Positions 31,701-44,868 of a DNA stretch of 64,000 bases are shown in pieces (position 1 is the stretch's first letter; each line of letters opens with the position of its first letter). The notes under the pieces were generated by a model, which worked only from the letters and a program-made list of their open reading frames with translations, made no database searches and was not told where the DNA came from. The DNA is from Siderastrea radians (lineage: Eukaryota; Cnidaria; Anthozoa; Scleractinia; Rhizangiidae). The translations under genes were made by a program, and so were the position numbers. The DNA is taken from positions 31,281,375-31,345,374 of the forward strand of contig OZ024895.1 of assembly GCA_964017195.1 (NCBI GenBank). The letters run 5' to 3'.

Positions 31701-32491
31701 TCTGGAAAGAAAAAAGGCTTTATCTTGACGTTTCGTATGTTCCAACATACATCTTTCTTTCTTCTTAAGCTAAGATGGCCAAAAAACAAAAGTATCTGCG
31801 ATTTAGCCTGTTTAATACGCAGACGTTGTTTGTCACGCACGTTATTTGTCACGATCCCTACACAGGATCAGCGTTTCAGACCTCAGCGGCACCCCTACGC
31901 CCAAACATGGAGGCTGATCGAACGACTAGTATGGCCTAAAATTGTCCAATATTGACAACAAACAGACCATGAAAAAAACTCAGCAGTTCAAAGTAATCCA
32001 CTTATCAGAGGGCACAAACGTGACCTCTACTGTGGTGATTGATGACAGTGAAAAAATGCAACCATTCGTTGAGTCTTGTATGTCATTAAAAGGTGCAATA
32101 AAACCTTTCCTCTTTGACCTCAGTTTCATTGTTTCGTTCCCCTTGTAACTTCAAGTGACGGAGAAGAATGGAGCCGATCACGCAAGGTTTTGGCAGCAAA
32201 GATGCTTCGACCAAAAGACATACGTGACAACCTGGCAAACTTCAATAGTGTCACAAGGGACGCTGTAGAGCACTTTGTGGCAATCCGAGGAGGCGATATG
32301 GAGATTCCAGATCTTGAATCGGAGCTTCCAAAGTGGGCCACTGAAAGTAAGTGATGTGTTTCAGTGCAAGAAGTGAAGGTTTATTACCATCTAGCTAGAG
32401 ATTACCTAGCAAGGCTGGCAAAAGTGTGTCTGTTTCGTTTCGTTTTGTTTTGCTTGGAAAAACTCTGATCTCCTGCACGAGACAGGTTTAA

Positions 32492-32536
<45 letters not shown>

Positions 32537-34096
32537 CTTAAAATTTCTGTAGCGTCTATCCAGTTCTGCTCCAGCTTTCTCCCTGTCTCCACCGTAGAGG
32601 CTCAAAGGGGGTTTTCGTACAGAGATAATCCGCTGAAAAAGTTAGTGCAGGCGTGCCTGACGGATCTTTCGGTTTTCCTGCCTGCACTCACTTCGGGCAG
32701 TGGAAATCCAATAACGCCCCACCGAGCCTCTGCGGAGGGGTGATGGTTTCTCCTAGACTTGAGTAGTCGTCATTTTTTCTTTAATGATAGTGGCGAGTAC
32801 AAGAAGAACTTGAGATGGTGGCCGCAAGGCGCGAGAAATGAGTGCGCAAGCTCCCCATCAAGAAAAATACCATTACGACTCCCAAAGCCAAAACGTAGTT
32901 ACGAAACCAAGTAAATCTTGACTCAAATTTAATTCCGTTTTGCTAGCTTAATACTGCATTTATTATTGGGGAATTTTTATAGTTTTCTCTTGAAAGGGTC
33001 AATTTATAGACATTTATGGACATGGATTGTACATTTTTAAAAGTTCTTATGGATAAGCCACACCCAAGATTTTCAACGAGATTTCTGAGTAAATAGTTAC
33101 AGCTTATATGCATTTGGACTAGGGACTTAACCCTATATCCTTGTTTGACCCAATAACTAGACATATCTGATTTGTCGCTCGTCGAGCTCCCAAAAATATC
33201 TCAGTGCGATTTTCTCTACAAATTTGCTTTTTATTTGGTTAGGGTCTTGATGGATTTATTTAAACCGTTTATAAGACATATCAGCCGTACTTAGTTTAGT
33301 GCCATTAGTGCGCAGTCTACTGAAAACAAGAGATCGACTATGATGACGAGAAAAAAAACGATTTCAACAGAGACCCCTGGGGGGACTTGACCCATGTTTG
33401 GGTGTAGGGGTGCCGCTGTGCTAGGTCTGAAACCGTGGCCCAGTTTAGGACAATACCTTAAATTTTAGGTCCCTGTTTAGGACAAACGATAAAATACGCA
33501 ATCTCTTGTTTTACACAATTCTTCACTTTTTTTAGAGAGATCGACCGACAAACGTTTCCGATCAAGGATTGCTGAATACTGTATAAGCTATATTTAACAA
33601 CGACAATCATGCAACCATACCATGTTTAGGGCAAGTTCAGTACCTTGTTTAAGACAGTCTAGCATAAAATCATGTACTCTGTTTAGGACAGAGAGGCCAA
33701 AAATCATACACTACTACTGCCCAGCGGCGTATCCCCCTATTGGCCATACAAGGGAGTACCCCCCGGGGGGTGAGCGAACAGAAGCAGGTTTTGGAATTGG
33801 AAGTCACTGCTATCAACATTAAGTGAAAACACAGAGAGACCAATTTTAAAGGAACTATGTCACGGCGTTTCATTCATTTTTCTGATCTGACAAAATTATT
33901 TTCTTATTAAAGGAAGCCTCAAAATAATAGTTTCCTAAGGTAGAAAAACACCAAAGAAGTAATAATAAACCAAAACTAAACGAGGATGGTCACAACTGAG
34001 GGAGATTAAGACGGATTACGAATAACAAACTTGAAAAAACTTGCCAGCTTTTTCAAGATGCGTTATCCGTGACATAGCTCCTTTAAATAAGGATGT

Positions 34097-34136
<40 letters not shown>

Positions 34137-37100
34137 TAAAACACAAAACTTTGGATTTGTCAACTGAGTTGATAAGATAAATTGGCCACGGTAAATAAAT
34201 TGAAAGCTGACGTTTGGAGCATTAGCCCTTCGTCATAGCGAATCGAGGGGTGGGTTGCACTTGGTTTACGGAAACTGTGACACCTATTTTTACTATCCTT
34301 TCGAAAACCCACATTTGCGTCAACTAGAGGCCACAAATAATAAGGCAGTTTTCTTAAAATTGGCTATTCTAGTGATGAAACTGTCAATACGTCTGTTAGC
34401 CTACGGATGGCCACGATGGAAGTGAATTCTAATTTGAGAAAGTTTAGCCGATTTTTTCAAGTGTTTCTCTCTTGTCTCAGATAAAATGAGTTAAAACTGG
34501 CCGTTGCCTGTTCTTTCTTTCACAATTCACTCTATTAAATGTCTCGTTGATGGTCGAAAAGTAATTCAGGTTTAACCTACTTTCCCTTGACATTTTCCCT
34601 TTAACACTTACTCTACTTCCTCCTCCCCACTTATTTGCTTTTGTTTTAGCTGTGGGTACGATGGTATTTGATACAAGGGTTGGACTCTACAACGACCCAC
34701 CAAACAAGGATGCAATGGAGATTATCCGTGCTACTGTAGAGACGTTTGCGTGCTGGGGAAAGTTGTTAAGTGGATGGGAAAGCCTGCTTTTTCGATTTGC
34801 CACGACACCTTCCTATAAGAAATTCTGCAAAGCCCAAGACACCTTGTTAGCCATCGGCCAAAAATTTGTGGACAACAAAGTCGTGGAATTGAACAAAATA
34901 AGAGAACAAGGAAACAGTTTCGTCGACGATCAAGGTGAGTATTCATGGTAAGAAGAGTGAGCGGAAGAGTTGCTCAGTTATTCTGGGGCACAGCTGCACG
35001 TACAACGATATTGTCCGATGTAAAGTTTATGCGTGCGATACTTGCACAGTCTTTGGGGGAAAAAAGCTGAAAACGCATCCCTCACCTGACTTCTGGTCTT
35101 CTTGCTGCTCGCAAACGTATCTTGATGGCTCAGCCACTTTCATTGCGCCAGCGTGCATCTATGTGCAAATAGTGAACCCCTACTTGACCAATCAAATGCG
35201 TACACGTAACTTGTATTATAAAGGGAATTTGTACCTTATTCTCACTTAATTTCGCGAGTAATAAATTTCGCGATTTTCGCGATTTTGAAAAAATCGCGAA
35301 ATTTAATACTCGCGAAATATAGGACACGCGAAGATTAAAATCGCGAAATTTAGTACTATATAGTATCAAAAAATAATAAAATTCCAGCTGTTGCTTTATT
35401 ACTGTTATTCCAACACGTCTCAGCTTCATGTTTAGGAGTTTTTTATGTTTGATTTTGTCTATCAGTATCAGTTATCTTCCACTGCATCACTCTCGCTGTC
35501 CGAACTGTCCTCTACCGCTAAGTTCTTCAAAATATCGCAGAGTGTAAATATAGATGTACCTATCGGGTATTTAGACTGTGAAATATGTTTATCTTGTTTG
35601 TTTGCTATTGTCTACGATGACGATCATATTAATTATGTTGTTACAGTTCTGAGGTCAAAGATACATATTGAAGAATAGAAAAAATCGCGAAATTTAATAC
35701 ACTCCAGTTCTAATTTCCTCTCAAAATCGCGAAATTTAATACTCGCGAAATATGGCTCTTGATTTTTCGCGAAATTTAATACTCGCGAAATGTAGTGAGA
35801 ATAAGGTACATTAATTGTAGATTATAGCGGAGCCTGCGAGCAAAGCCCGCCAGCAGAGCTCCATTGCTAACAAAATTCGGTAACCTATTGATCCGAGAAT
35901 TTTGGTTGTGACGTAATAGTCACGTGACCGTCCGTCCGCGCAGACTCTGCGAGAGGCGGAGGGGGGTCCCAAGACGACCCGACGGGGGTAGAGAATGCCA
36001 TCTTTTCTTGGCGGGGAATCGCGCGGTGCTTGTCGCGTTTTTCTTGGCGGGAAATCGCATGACCATCGTCGCTTTTGAAAAAGAGTACTGAAGTTTTATA
36101 CTTAACAAAAAACCATCTAATATCTATAAATGGAAAAAAAAAGTTCTAAAGAATACTGGTAGAAGGCGAAAAGTTCAAGCTACGAAAGCTGCCTTCAAAG
36201 GACTTCATCGCTTTGTTTTCTTCATGACGGAGAGCTTGCCCTGTTCTGAAACATAACCGAGGAAGTGACGTTTTTAAAGGGTTTATGGTACATGATTTTG
36301 AGTATTACGGTCAAAGAAATTACGTTTTGAAATGGAAATTCAATTTATGTCATTATTAATGTGTCACTTACTTTTGACTTTAAAATATTATTAGAAAACC
36401 CCGCTCAGATTTGTGGCAGATGTAGTCTTGAATATTTTGCCATGCTCAGCCGATTTCACTCGCGTGGACCGACCCACGATTTTGGAAGTGTAACGCGAAT
36501 TGCATTTAAATATAAACTTACGGGTTTTTTAATAAACGTTTTTCAAAAATGATTTCTCTGTCCATTGTTTTGTGTTTGTTTATGCATAACAGTAGGTCTA
36601 AGCACAGTCGCAAGACAACTAGCTGCACAAGCATCACTTCACTGAGATTACGGCGAATGATTGCTTTCAATTTTGACTGTCCGGTTCATCTCTTTGTGCA
36701 ATTGTCGATTTTCTTGTCCTAGAAGGGTTCAATAGTAATAATCTTTTAAGCGAAGCAGTTGTCGGTTTAAAGCTATTTTATCCGAAAAGCTTCCGAAAAC
36801 GGTTTGGTGTGTTCCTCAAAGCGGGTAACTTTATATAGGCTTACTTCGCATCCGCAAAACTTATGCCGGCATAATTTAAAGCGTGTTTGGTGTTTGTCTG
36901 CTTTGAATCTTGATGGTCTCTAGTAAGAGAACGAAATATAACAGTTATATCCGAAAAGCTTCCAAAAACAGCTCTGTGCATTTCTAAAAGCGCTCGAATT
37001 TCAAACAATTTGCAGCCGCAAAACTTATGCCATAGAGTTAAGAATGTTTGGACGGTGTTAGTTTGTTTTCAATCTCGATGGTCTCAAGTTAAAGAACGAA

Positions 37101-40100
37101 ATTTGAGGGTTACTTAAGTAACTATAAGCGAAGCAGTTTTGAGTTTAAAGCTATTTTATCCAGTAAGTAATGAGTGTTCCTCAAAGTGCTCGAATTTTTT
37201 CGCGGCTGCTAAGACCTACGCGACATTTCTTCGATAAGTTTATTACAAGTGCTTCGAAGCTCCCCAAATCTTTTCTTTCGGGTAATCCCGGTAAAATGCC
37301 GGTGAAATGCCAGTATAAATTTTTGACCAGACTAATAGTGGCAGTTCATGTTATTTGTTAACATCCGAACGCGATGAAGATAACCCACTTAAACAGCCGT
37401 GAATAAGTTTTATTTTGTTGTTGTAAATGAGCGCCGTTTCAAGTTCATTCAAGCGAACAGCCAATGATCCAAGGAGATTTGACAAGCCTTGACAGTTAAT
37501 GACAGGATATAGAAACATTGCAAACACCAAGCAAGACGGCTCGTGAGTAAAATATGTGTTCAGTTTGTCAGTTTGATGCCCGAAAAAAAAAAAAGGCTGT
37601 GCTCAGCCTCTAGAATGACCTTTCGAGCTTGGTTTTACAGAACAGATCCCCAAAATATTGGAGGACAATTCAGAACACTTTCGGGCTTTTTGAGAAACAC
37701 TTTTCGAAAGCGAACGAGCCAAAAAAAAACCCCAAAACATATTTCAGACCGAAAAGTTTCAGAACTATTTTTGAGGAACGAACACCAGTTTATTCCTTGG
37801 CGGCTCCGCTTTTAGGCTTGGCTAAATCTATATATTAAATACTGTAGATTATACTAAGCTGTTTTTTAAGTGTCGTTTTGGTTGTCACTCAACATAACCA
37901 ATCGCCGTGCTAATAAAAACTTTGTTTCCGTTCTTGCTTCCGTTCGAAGGTTTTTTTTCTTTTTTTTTTTTCTCTGTTTGTTTAGTGGCACAGCGATTGG
38001 TAATGTTAATTGACAACCATTAATTTAAGGTCACATTCCATTTGAGCATGTCTTAGTTTTTAGTGCTTTAAGGCCGCGGGTGACAAGCTGCTCATGAATA
38101 AATTTATAAGGCAAAATTTTGGTGGAGGTCTTACGTTAAAAAACTTTAGATCTTGATCGTTTGGGAGCTGATTTCGTTGAAACTTAATAGAGGGCTTGAG
38201 GAATGCTGGAAGTGCAACAAGATTGTTTTTCCTTTGATAAATTGCGTTTCTTTGCGATGCTTTGAGCTTCCAAAGTTAAGATTTGGTAAAATGCGACTCC
38301 GTGTCCAAGTTTTCTCCTCGTGGAGAAGACAAAGCTTCTTGATTTTGCCACTAATTGGTCAGTTAAAACCTCTATTGTGTCACAACAGAAGCCGATTTTG
38401 TGATTGCAATTTCCACTGAAAGTTATAAGCCTTTAAATTAGTAAAATCGTCCTTGTTTAAATTTGAAGACTTAAAACTTCTGTTAAAAAGCCTGTTTTAA
38501 AAAAGTGCTTCTGTTGTGACAACCTACAACACACCTATTTTACCTGTCTGCTGTGTCAGTTTAGGAAATTTTTTATCCGCGCTGTATTCTTGGACACAAA
38601 ATTGGTGGTTTTAGGGCTTCCGAAGGCTTATCGAAGAAACACGAGTGTTTAAGCCAAGAATATTTTATTATGCAAATTATGGATATAAATAATTAAGAAG
38701 CTATTGTTAACACTCCAGAAACAAACAATTGGTTGCATGCAATCTAAAAAATCGTGTGTTTTCTGTCGAAAAAAAAAAACGAAAGAAAAAAGCGTTGGTA
38801 CTGAACCAATTAATATTTATACCACACACAAAATAGAAAGAGAATTTTACTATCGAAATTTTCAAAGCGGATTTTTTCCGCTTAAACGTAGAATTAAACA
38901 CTAAAACCAACAAGAACGACGAAATCGAACTCTTTTATTATTTTCCAGTCTGTGGAGCAGACACAGACAAAACTTCACGGAGTTCCACTTACGAAAGACC
39001 CAAATGTTGATAAATATTGGACACAAAATTGGTGATGTTGATAAATATTCGAGATAGAGATAGAAACAGTATTTTATTTTCGTTTCGTTTTGCTGGAAAA
39101 ATACTAAAAAGTTACAATTAACGTTTCAACTAACAGATAAAGAATAAAAAGAACGGTACAGATACAACAAGCGAGCGCTCAATGCATTTATTATTATTGT
39201 TATTATGAAAATTTTTATTTAACAATACTTAAAATGCACAACATTTTTTGCCACACGATTAAACGCACGAGCAATCATTGATGCATAAACCAAAGATTTT
39301 ATACTGCAGAGCTTACTCATGAATATTTCGCGCAATGTCGCTATCATTCGTCGCACTTCGTGCATACGCTTTGAATAGATGAATACTGATGATCTAGTCT
39401 CTCACCCGCGGCCTTAAAGAACTTTACACGTACTTATTTCTTCTTACTTTGTAGTTGTACCTCTGCTGACGTACCTCCTAATGAACGGTGAATTCACACA
39501 AGAGGAGATCAATATAAATGCAATTGGGATGTTTAGAGCTGGCGTCGACACGGTAAGCTTGACTTGGTATAACCAAAACGAAGTAACTTGGCTACACTGT
39601 GGTATCACGTGTCAAAATATACCAGACCCGCTTGCAAAAGCTGAACGCATATCCATTAGACGCATTCTGACAATGTTCGGTGAGAATCGGTTGCTGTGGT
39701 TACGGGATATGACGTCGTAAGTACCATGTAGTCAAGCCAGTTTTTTAATAAAATGCATGTTTTTCATCATTTTTCAGTGAAAACAGCATAAAATGTCGAA
39801 AAAAGAAGCGAATATTGTTTGTTTATGTCATATTCTACATGTCTAGTGTGAAAAGTTTCAATTTCCAGGCATTGGAACGTAAAAGAAATATTGTACGCAC
39901 TCAAAAGCAGTCGAAACACTGCACATGTTAAAAATGCGAAGTAAACCCTCAATTATAATTTTGTCGAGTTCCCTTTCTTTCCTCTACATAATGGGTATAT
40001 TTTTATCTTGTGGCGGCGTTGAGAAATTTCATAGAATCAATCCCAGTGTTAAACGTCTTCTTTGTAGATTTTCCTAGCTCTTTATGACTTTGATTTCCTT

Positions 40101-43100
40101 TTTCTTCTTCTTCAGACTTCTAGCGGGATGTTGTGGCTTCTTTACGATTTGGCGAACAATCGCAAGGTACAGGAAAAGGTGTATGAAGAAGTAACCTCTT
40201 TAGTTGGTCCCCATGGTGATTTTACACCTGAGAGCTTTGCAAGGCTGGATTACCTTAAAGCTTGCGTGAAAGAGACCATGAGGTAATTTGAGACATATCA
40301 ATAATAGACGTTTAAAGTGCTACTATGATCTAAAATTTCACCTTCTCTTTTCTCTTACGTTTTCGAAAGCATGTCTGTTAAGTAATCACCATTCCAAAAT
40401 TTACGTTCAAATTCCAAAGGGAACTACGATTATTTTAGCCGTAATTTTCGGGTTCCCTTTGCCGCCATTACTTGATTCAAAAATGTCCGTGAAGAGTTGG
40501 GTCGAGTTGGTTCGAGAGCACCGTAACGTCATGTTATCATCCCATTTCTATCAAACATGGCCGCTTGACTTGGCTGAAGGCCGATCTCGCATAAGCAAAG
40601 CTTTTATCTTTATGTTGAAGTGGTTGCAGAGCACGATTTCAGGATAAAGCTCTCTATACACACACGGGAAGATATCAGCTGCTTAGCTGTTTTCCCAATG
40701 GGGAAGGAAACAGTCTCAAAAACCGGAATTTCGATGCACAAATCGTTTGCTGGTAAGAACTCATCATTCCGATTAGATATGTCTGCATGAACTGATTTGT
40801 CTCTCAACTTCAGGAGAATTTCAGACGCCGAGTACGGGCTACATTTATTTGAGGACCAGTCTTCGAGGTTAATTTAAAAATTGATTGGACCGTTTCAAAA
40901 ACAATTCCGGCCAATTATTTGTTTACACTTCGATGTCCTTTTTTCACTCCTTCCTCGGAATGTGTTGAAGTCGTCGCTCTATATTACTGTGATCGTGATC
41001 ACTTTTTGCCCTATATCGCTGAGATCACGTCTTCGATTCTTTAGTTTCTAAAGTTTTATTTCAAGCTGACAAAGTGAATCAGAAATTTCATGTAAGGTTA
41101 AGAGTAAGCTATAGGGAAGATGAAGATAGAGAGAGAGGGTACCTTGATAAGTTCTAAATTGTCATTTTGATCTAGCTGAGAAGGTAATCTTTCAACAAAT
41201 GTAAATGCCATGCAATTTATTAAAGTACCATAATAAAAACAGAACTTATCCTGGGCTATTTGTTGATAATAATGTGTGCTTGTTGTGTCACTGGACATGC
41301 TAAAATGAATATTTCAAGGATTTTAAGCCTTGGCACTCTCATTGCACTTATTCAAATACGACAATGTTGCACATACTAGATTTAGAACAAGGTAAAGATA
41401 TATAGGATGATATGTATAGTCGTTGAAACAGTAAAATGAATTTTTTTACCATTGGGCTATTTTTTAATACAGTCAAAGCTCTCCTTGCGACCACTCTGGT
41501 AAGCAACCGGCTCTAGTTACAACCATGATTGTTAAACCCTGTTTGATTTGTCTCAAAGTCTGTAATCAAAAGCTCTCGTAAGCAACCGCTCCCGTAAGTT
41601 ACTGCCACGACTTCTGTGAAATACCGACTGGTCTTTTCCATTGTTGTTAAGTTCACATAAGCGACCACTCAGTCAACGCTTCAATAAAAGAATTCACCTC
41701 TCTCTATGTCAAATCTAGAGTAACACACAACAAAAGCGCTAATGGCTCGTTGGCCTGTACTTTCGCAAGCCTCTTCTGTGATAGGCAATAATAAATAATT
41801 TAATATTATTACTACAATACTGATAATAACCATTAACAAAACCCAAGCTTTATGCTTAAAGCTCTGGTAAGCAACCACCCTTTATAATGTTTGTCTTATC
41901 ACGTGGTCGCTTTCAAAAGCCCATCCTCATAAGCTTTCAGCTCCAGTTGTGACCACTTTTCTGAATTCCCAAGGCAGTCACTTACGAGAGCTTCGACTGT
42001 ATTAAAGCCAGCAAAACAAAGGGAACTGGTGCTCTGCCCCTCATCAAAACATTACTAATTAAAAGCACCTAAAGTTACAGGTTGATTGGTTTCTCACATC
42101 ATTTTCTGCTGATAAGGTCACATGAAATGCCCATTTACAGTGTGACCAATGCTACCAGGGCCATCAATTTAATCAAGGTGTCTTGTTTGTCTAACACAGT
42201 TGTTATGCAATACTGTTAAAATGGAGGAGCTGAGGCCTCTGACTAGTTTGTACACAGTGAAAACTAATCAAATGGGACAGCAGCAGCTTAGCTTGTGGGC
42301 TTTCACAGATTGTCTCCGCAAGCCCTACCATTAGTAGTGAAAACACTAAACAACACTTCAGTGCCAGGCTTAGTGGACACTACTGAGACCCTCACCTCAG
42401 GCATTCCGTTGAGAAAGTGGGAGAAGTAAACACCAAAGTATTAGGCTGGGAGAGCAGAATTTCAACATCTGAAGTTGGAATGTTGTACAAGTCAGAAGGG
42501 ACTACTGAGCTTTTTATGTTAATGATGGGTCCCTAATGATTTATTGTAAGCAAATGTCTGTAAATTATTAAAATTGTGAGACACCCACTTAGCCATGTAC
42601 GCCAGCCAGGTAAGTTGCCACTTTGTTACTAGTGCAGTCTTGCTATTGAATCCTTTTCAAGCACAAGTCATGTACAGTATTTGGTTGTGAATTTTAATTA
42701 TCCTTAAGTCTGTTGTGACCTCTTGTATTAAGCCAATCAACTGTGTGTGAACTTGCTGGTGTGTGAAGCTATCCTGGTAATACTAGAGTGAACTGGAAAA
42801 TACTGAAAAAAAAACTGTTTAAGAAACCATAACTCTTTTCCTCAAAGCACAGGAATCTATCAGGTATAACAACAAATAGCAAGTAAAATAGTCAGATATA
42901 CAACTGGCAAATCTGGTTTAAAGTAAAAATCATATTAAAAATTCTGACAGTATACCCATCCCTGATATGGATTTATGTATAATTATGCACTTCAAGGTTC
43001 AGCATCCTGATGCAAACTCTCATGTGAGTTTGGGAGAACTCAAGACTACACTGTAACACTGATTGATTACAACAGCTCTTACAGACTCACTCGTGTTAAT

Positions 43101-44783
43101 TTGCATCTGGATGTGTACATGTACATGTGAACAGTTTTTTCATTTGGGTTTTTACTTTGTGGTTTGGTCTGGTACTAAATACACAAGAATGCTGATATCT
43201 TGGAAACAGGTTGACAAAACATTTTATTTTAACATGCTGTAGCATGGAACTGACCTACAGTATTCCCCACTTATTGTATAAATAGTTGGATATTTACAAG
43301 GCATAACCAAAAAAAATACACAATTGAACACACACTTAAATATTATACACCTTGCAACAAAATTGTTAAATTGTGATCAGCTGTAAGCTGAAGTTAATTG
43401 CAATGATTTTACTCATTGAAGAAATAGTCAACAAATTCTTGCATAACGTTTCTGTAAAATCTGACCGATAACAGTGAACAATACAGAGAAATTACAGAGC
43501 TCTATATGCTGGGTAAAACTGTAAAGTCATATCAATTTTACATGAGCTCTGATTTTCGGCCAAGAAGCTTATTACGAAATTCGAAGTTAGGGAATTGAGA
43601 TACTGCGAGGAAATTTTAACGCAGAAAAAAGACATAACGGTGGAAGGAAAGTGAAGGAAACTAAATGCAGTTATGCCTACTAAGTACTGACGTCTACTTC
43701 GCCGGCAAATTCAGTTCCTCTTCTTCTTCAAAAGCCATGTTTTCTTCGGACGCCGTGGCTTATTCCAGGGTTGCGACTGGCTCTAAATCTTCATATTACG
43801 CGATGAAATTAGCCCCACTGTCTTCTATATCACTGCTGTTCGCGTTAGAACTCAATTCGGAGCCGTCTTCCGAAGAAATGGACGAAGAACTTGAGCGAAA
43901 TGACATCACAAACTTGTATTTTGTGAGTTTCAGACTACAGATCGCCACAACTAAAATATTTTGATGATAACATGACGTCATGTGACGTCACAAGGAGAAA
44001 GCCGCTAAAAGAAATTTGAGGCTCAAGTAGTTGTTGTTTCGGTAATGGCGGACCTAATTTACACACTTTTCGGCGGATTTTTGAAGGGAACTGCTTTGTC
44101 AGGTTGGTCAGAATTACATTTTTTCCGGAAGTTTTAGGTCTGAACATTAACTTCGGGCCCAAAAATCGCGTTTAAAAGAATGTAGATTTTCGTCGCAGTA
44201 GCACTTTAAGTGTTTGAAATAAATGCGATGGTAGTGGGTGGGATCTAAAACACGCATGAACTCTGAACTCAGGCGAGGAAAGAGCTAACACCCTCTCTTC
44301 AAACTTTGACGAAAAGTTACGTCATTTGCACCCGTTTGATCGTAACTTTATGTCCATCGCAATGACTGACGTGAGCAATGCTGAAGTATTGTATTCATAA
44401 TTATCTGTACTGAGTGTTTGAGTATTGTAGTACTAAGTTTTGTGTAGTATTGTAAAGTTTTGATGTCGTTAAGTAATGTTTAAAGTATTCAGTTCTTTTT
44501 AAAAAAGGTATTAAAAAATAACACAAGTAGTCGCAATCTTGCATAATGAACAATTATTCAGCGAAGTGGAAGTGGCTGATATTGGGTATTTGCCAAGCCG
44601 CCAAGCGGCGAGGTAAATATCCATCACACTTCACCGACACTGAGGTGAATAATTGTTTTAGGACATACCAATCCAGTTGATAGCCAGCACCAAACAGTTC
44701 CCTCTACGCGTTATAAGGAGTATACGTGCGTCATATGATTGATTGATTGATTGATTGATTGACTGACTGACTGACTGACTGAC

Positions 44784-44868
<85 letters not shown>

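Noticed and set aside
43665..43964. 99-codon + strand frame as a gene
   Set aside because: Lies antisense to the decayed acidic frame of the 3.9-kb transposon and has no domain.
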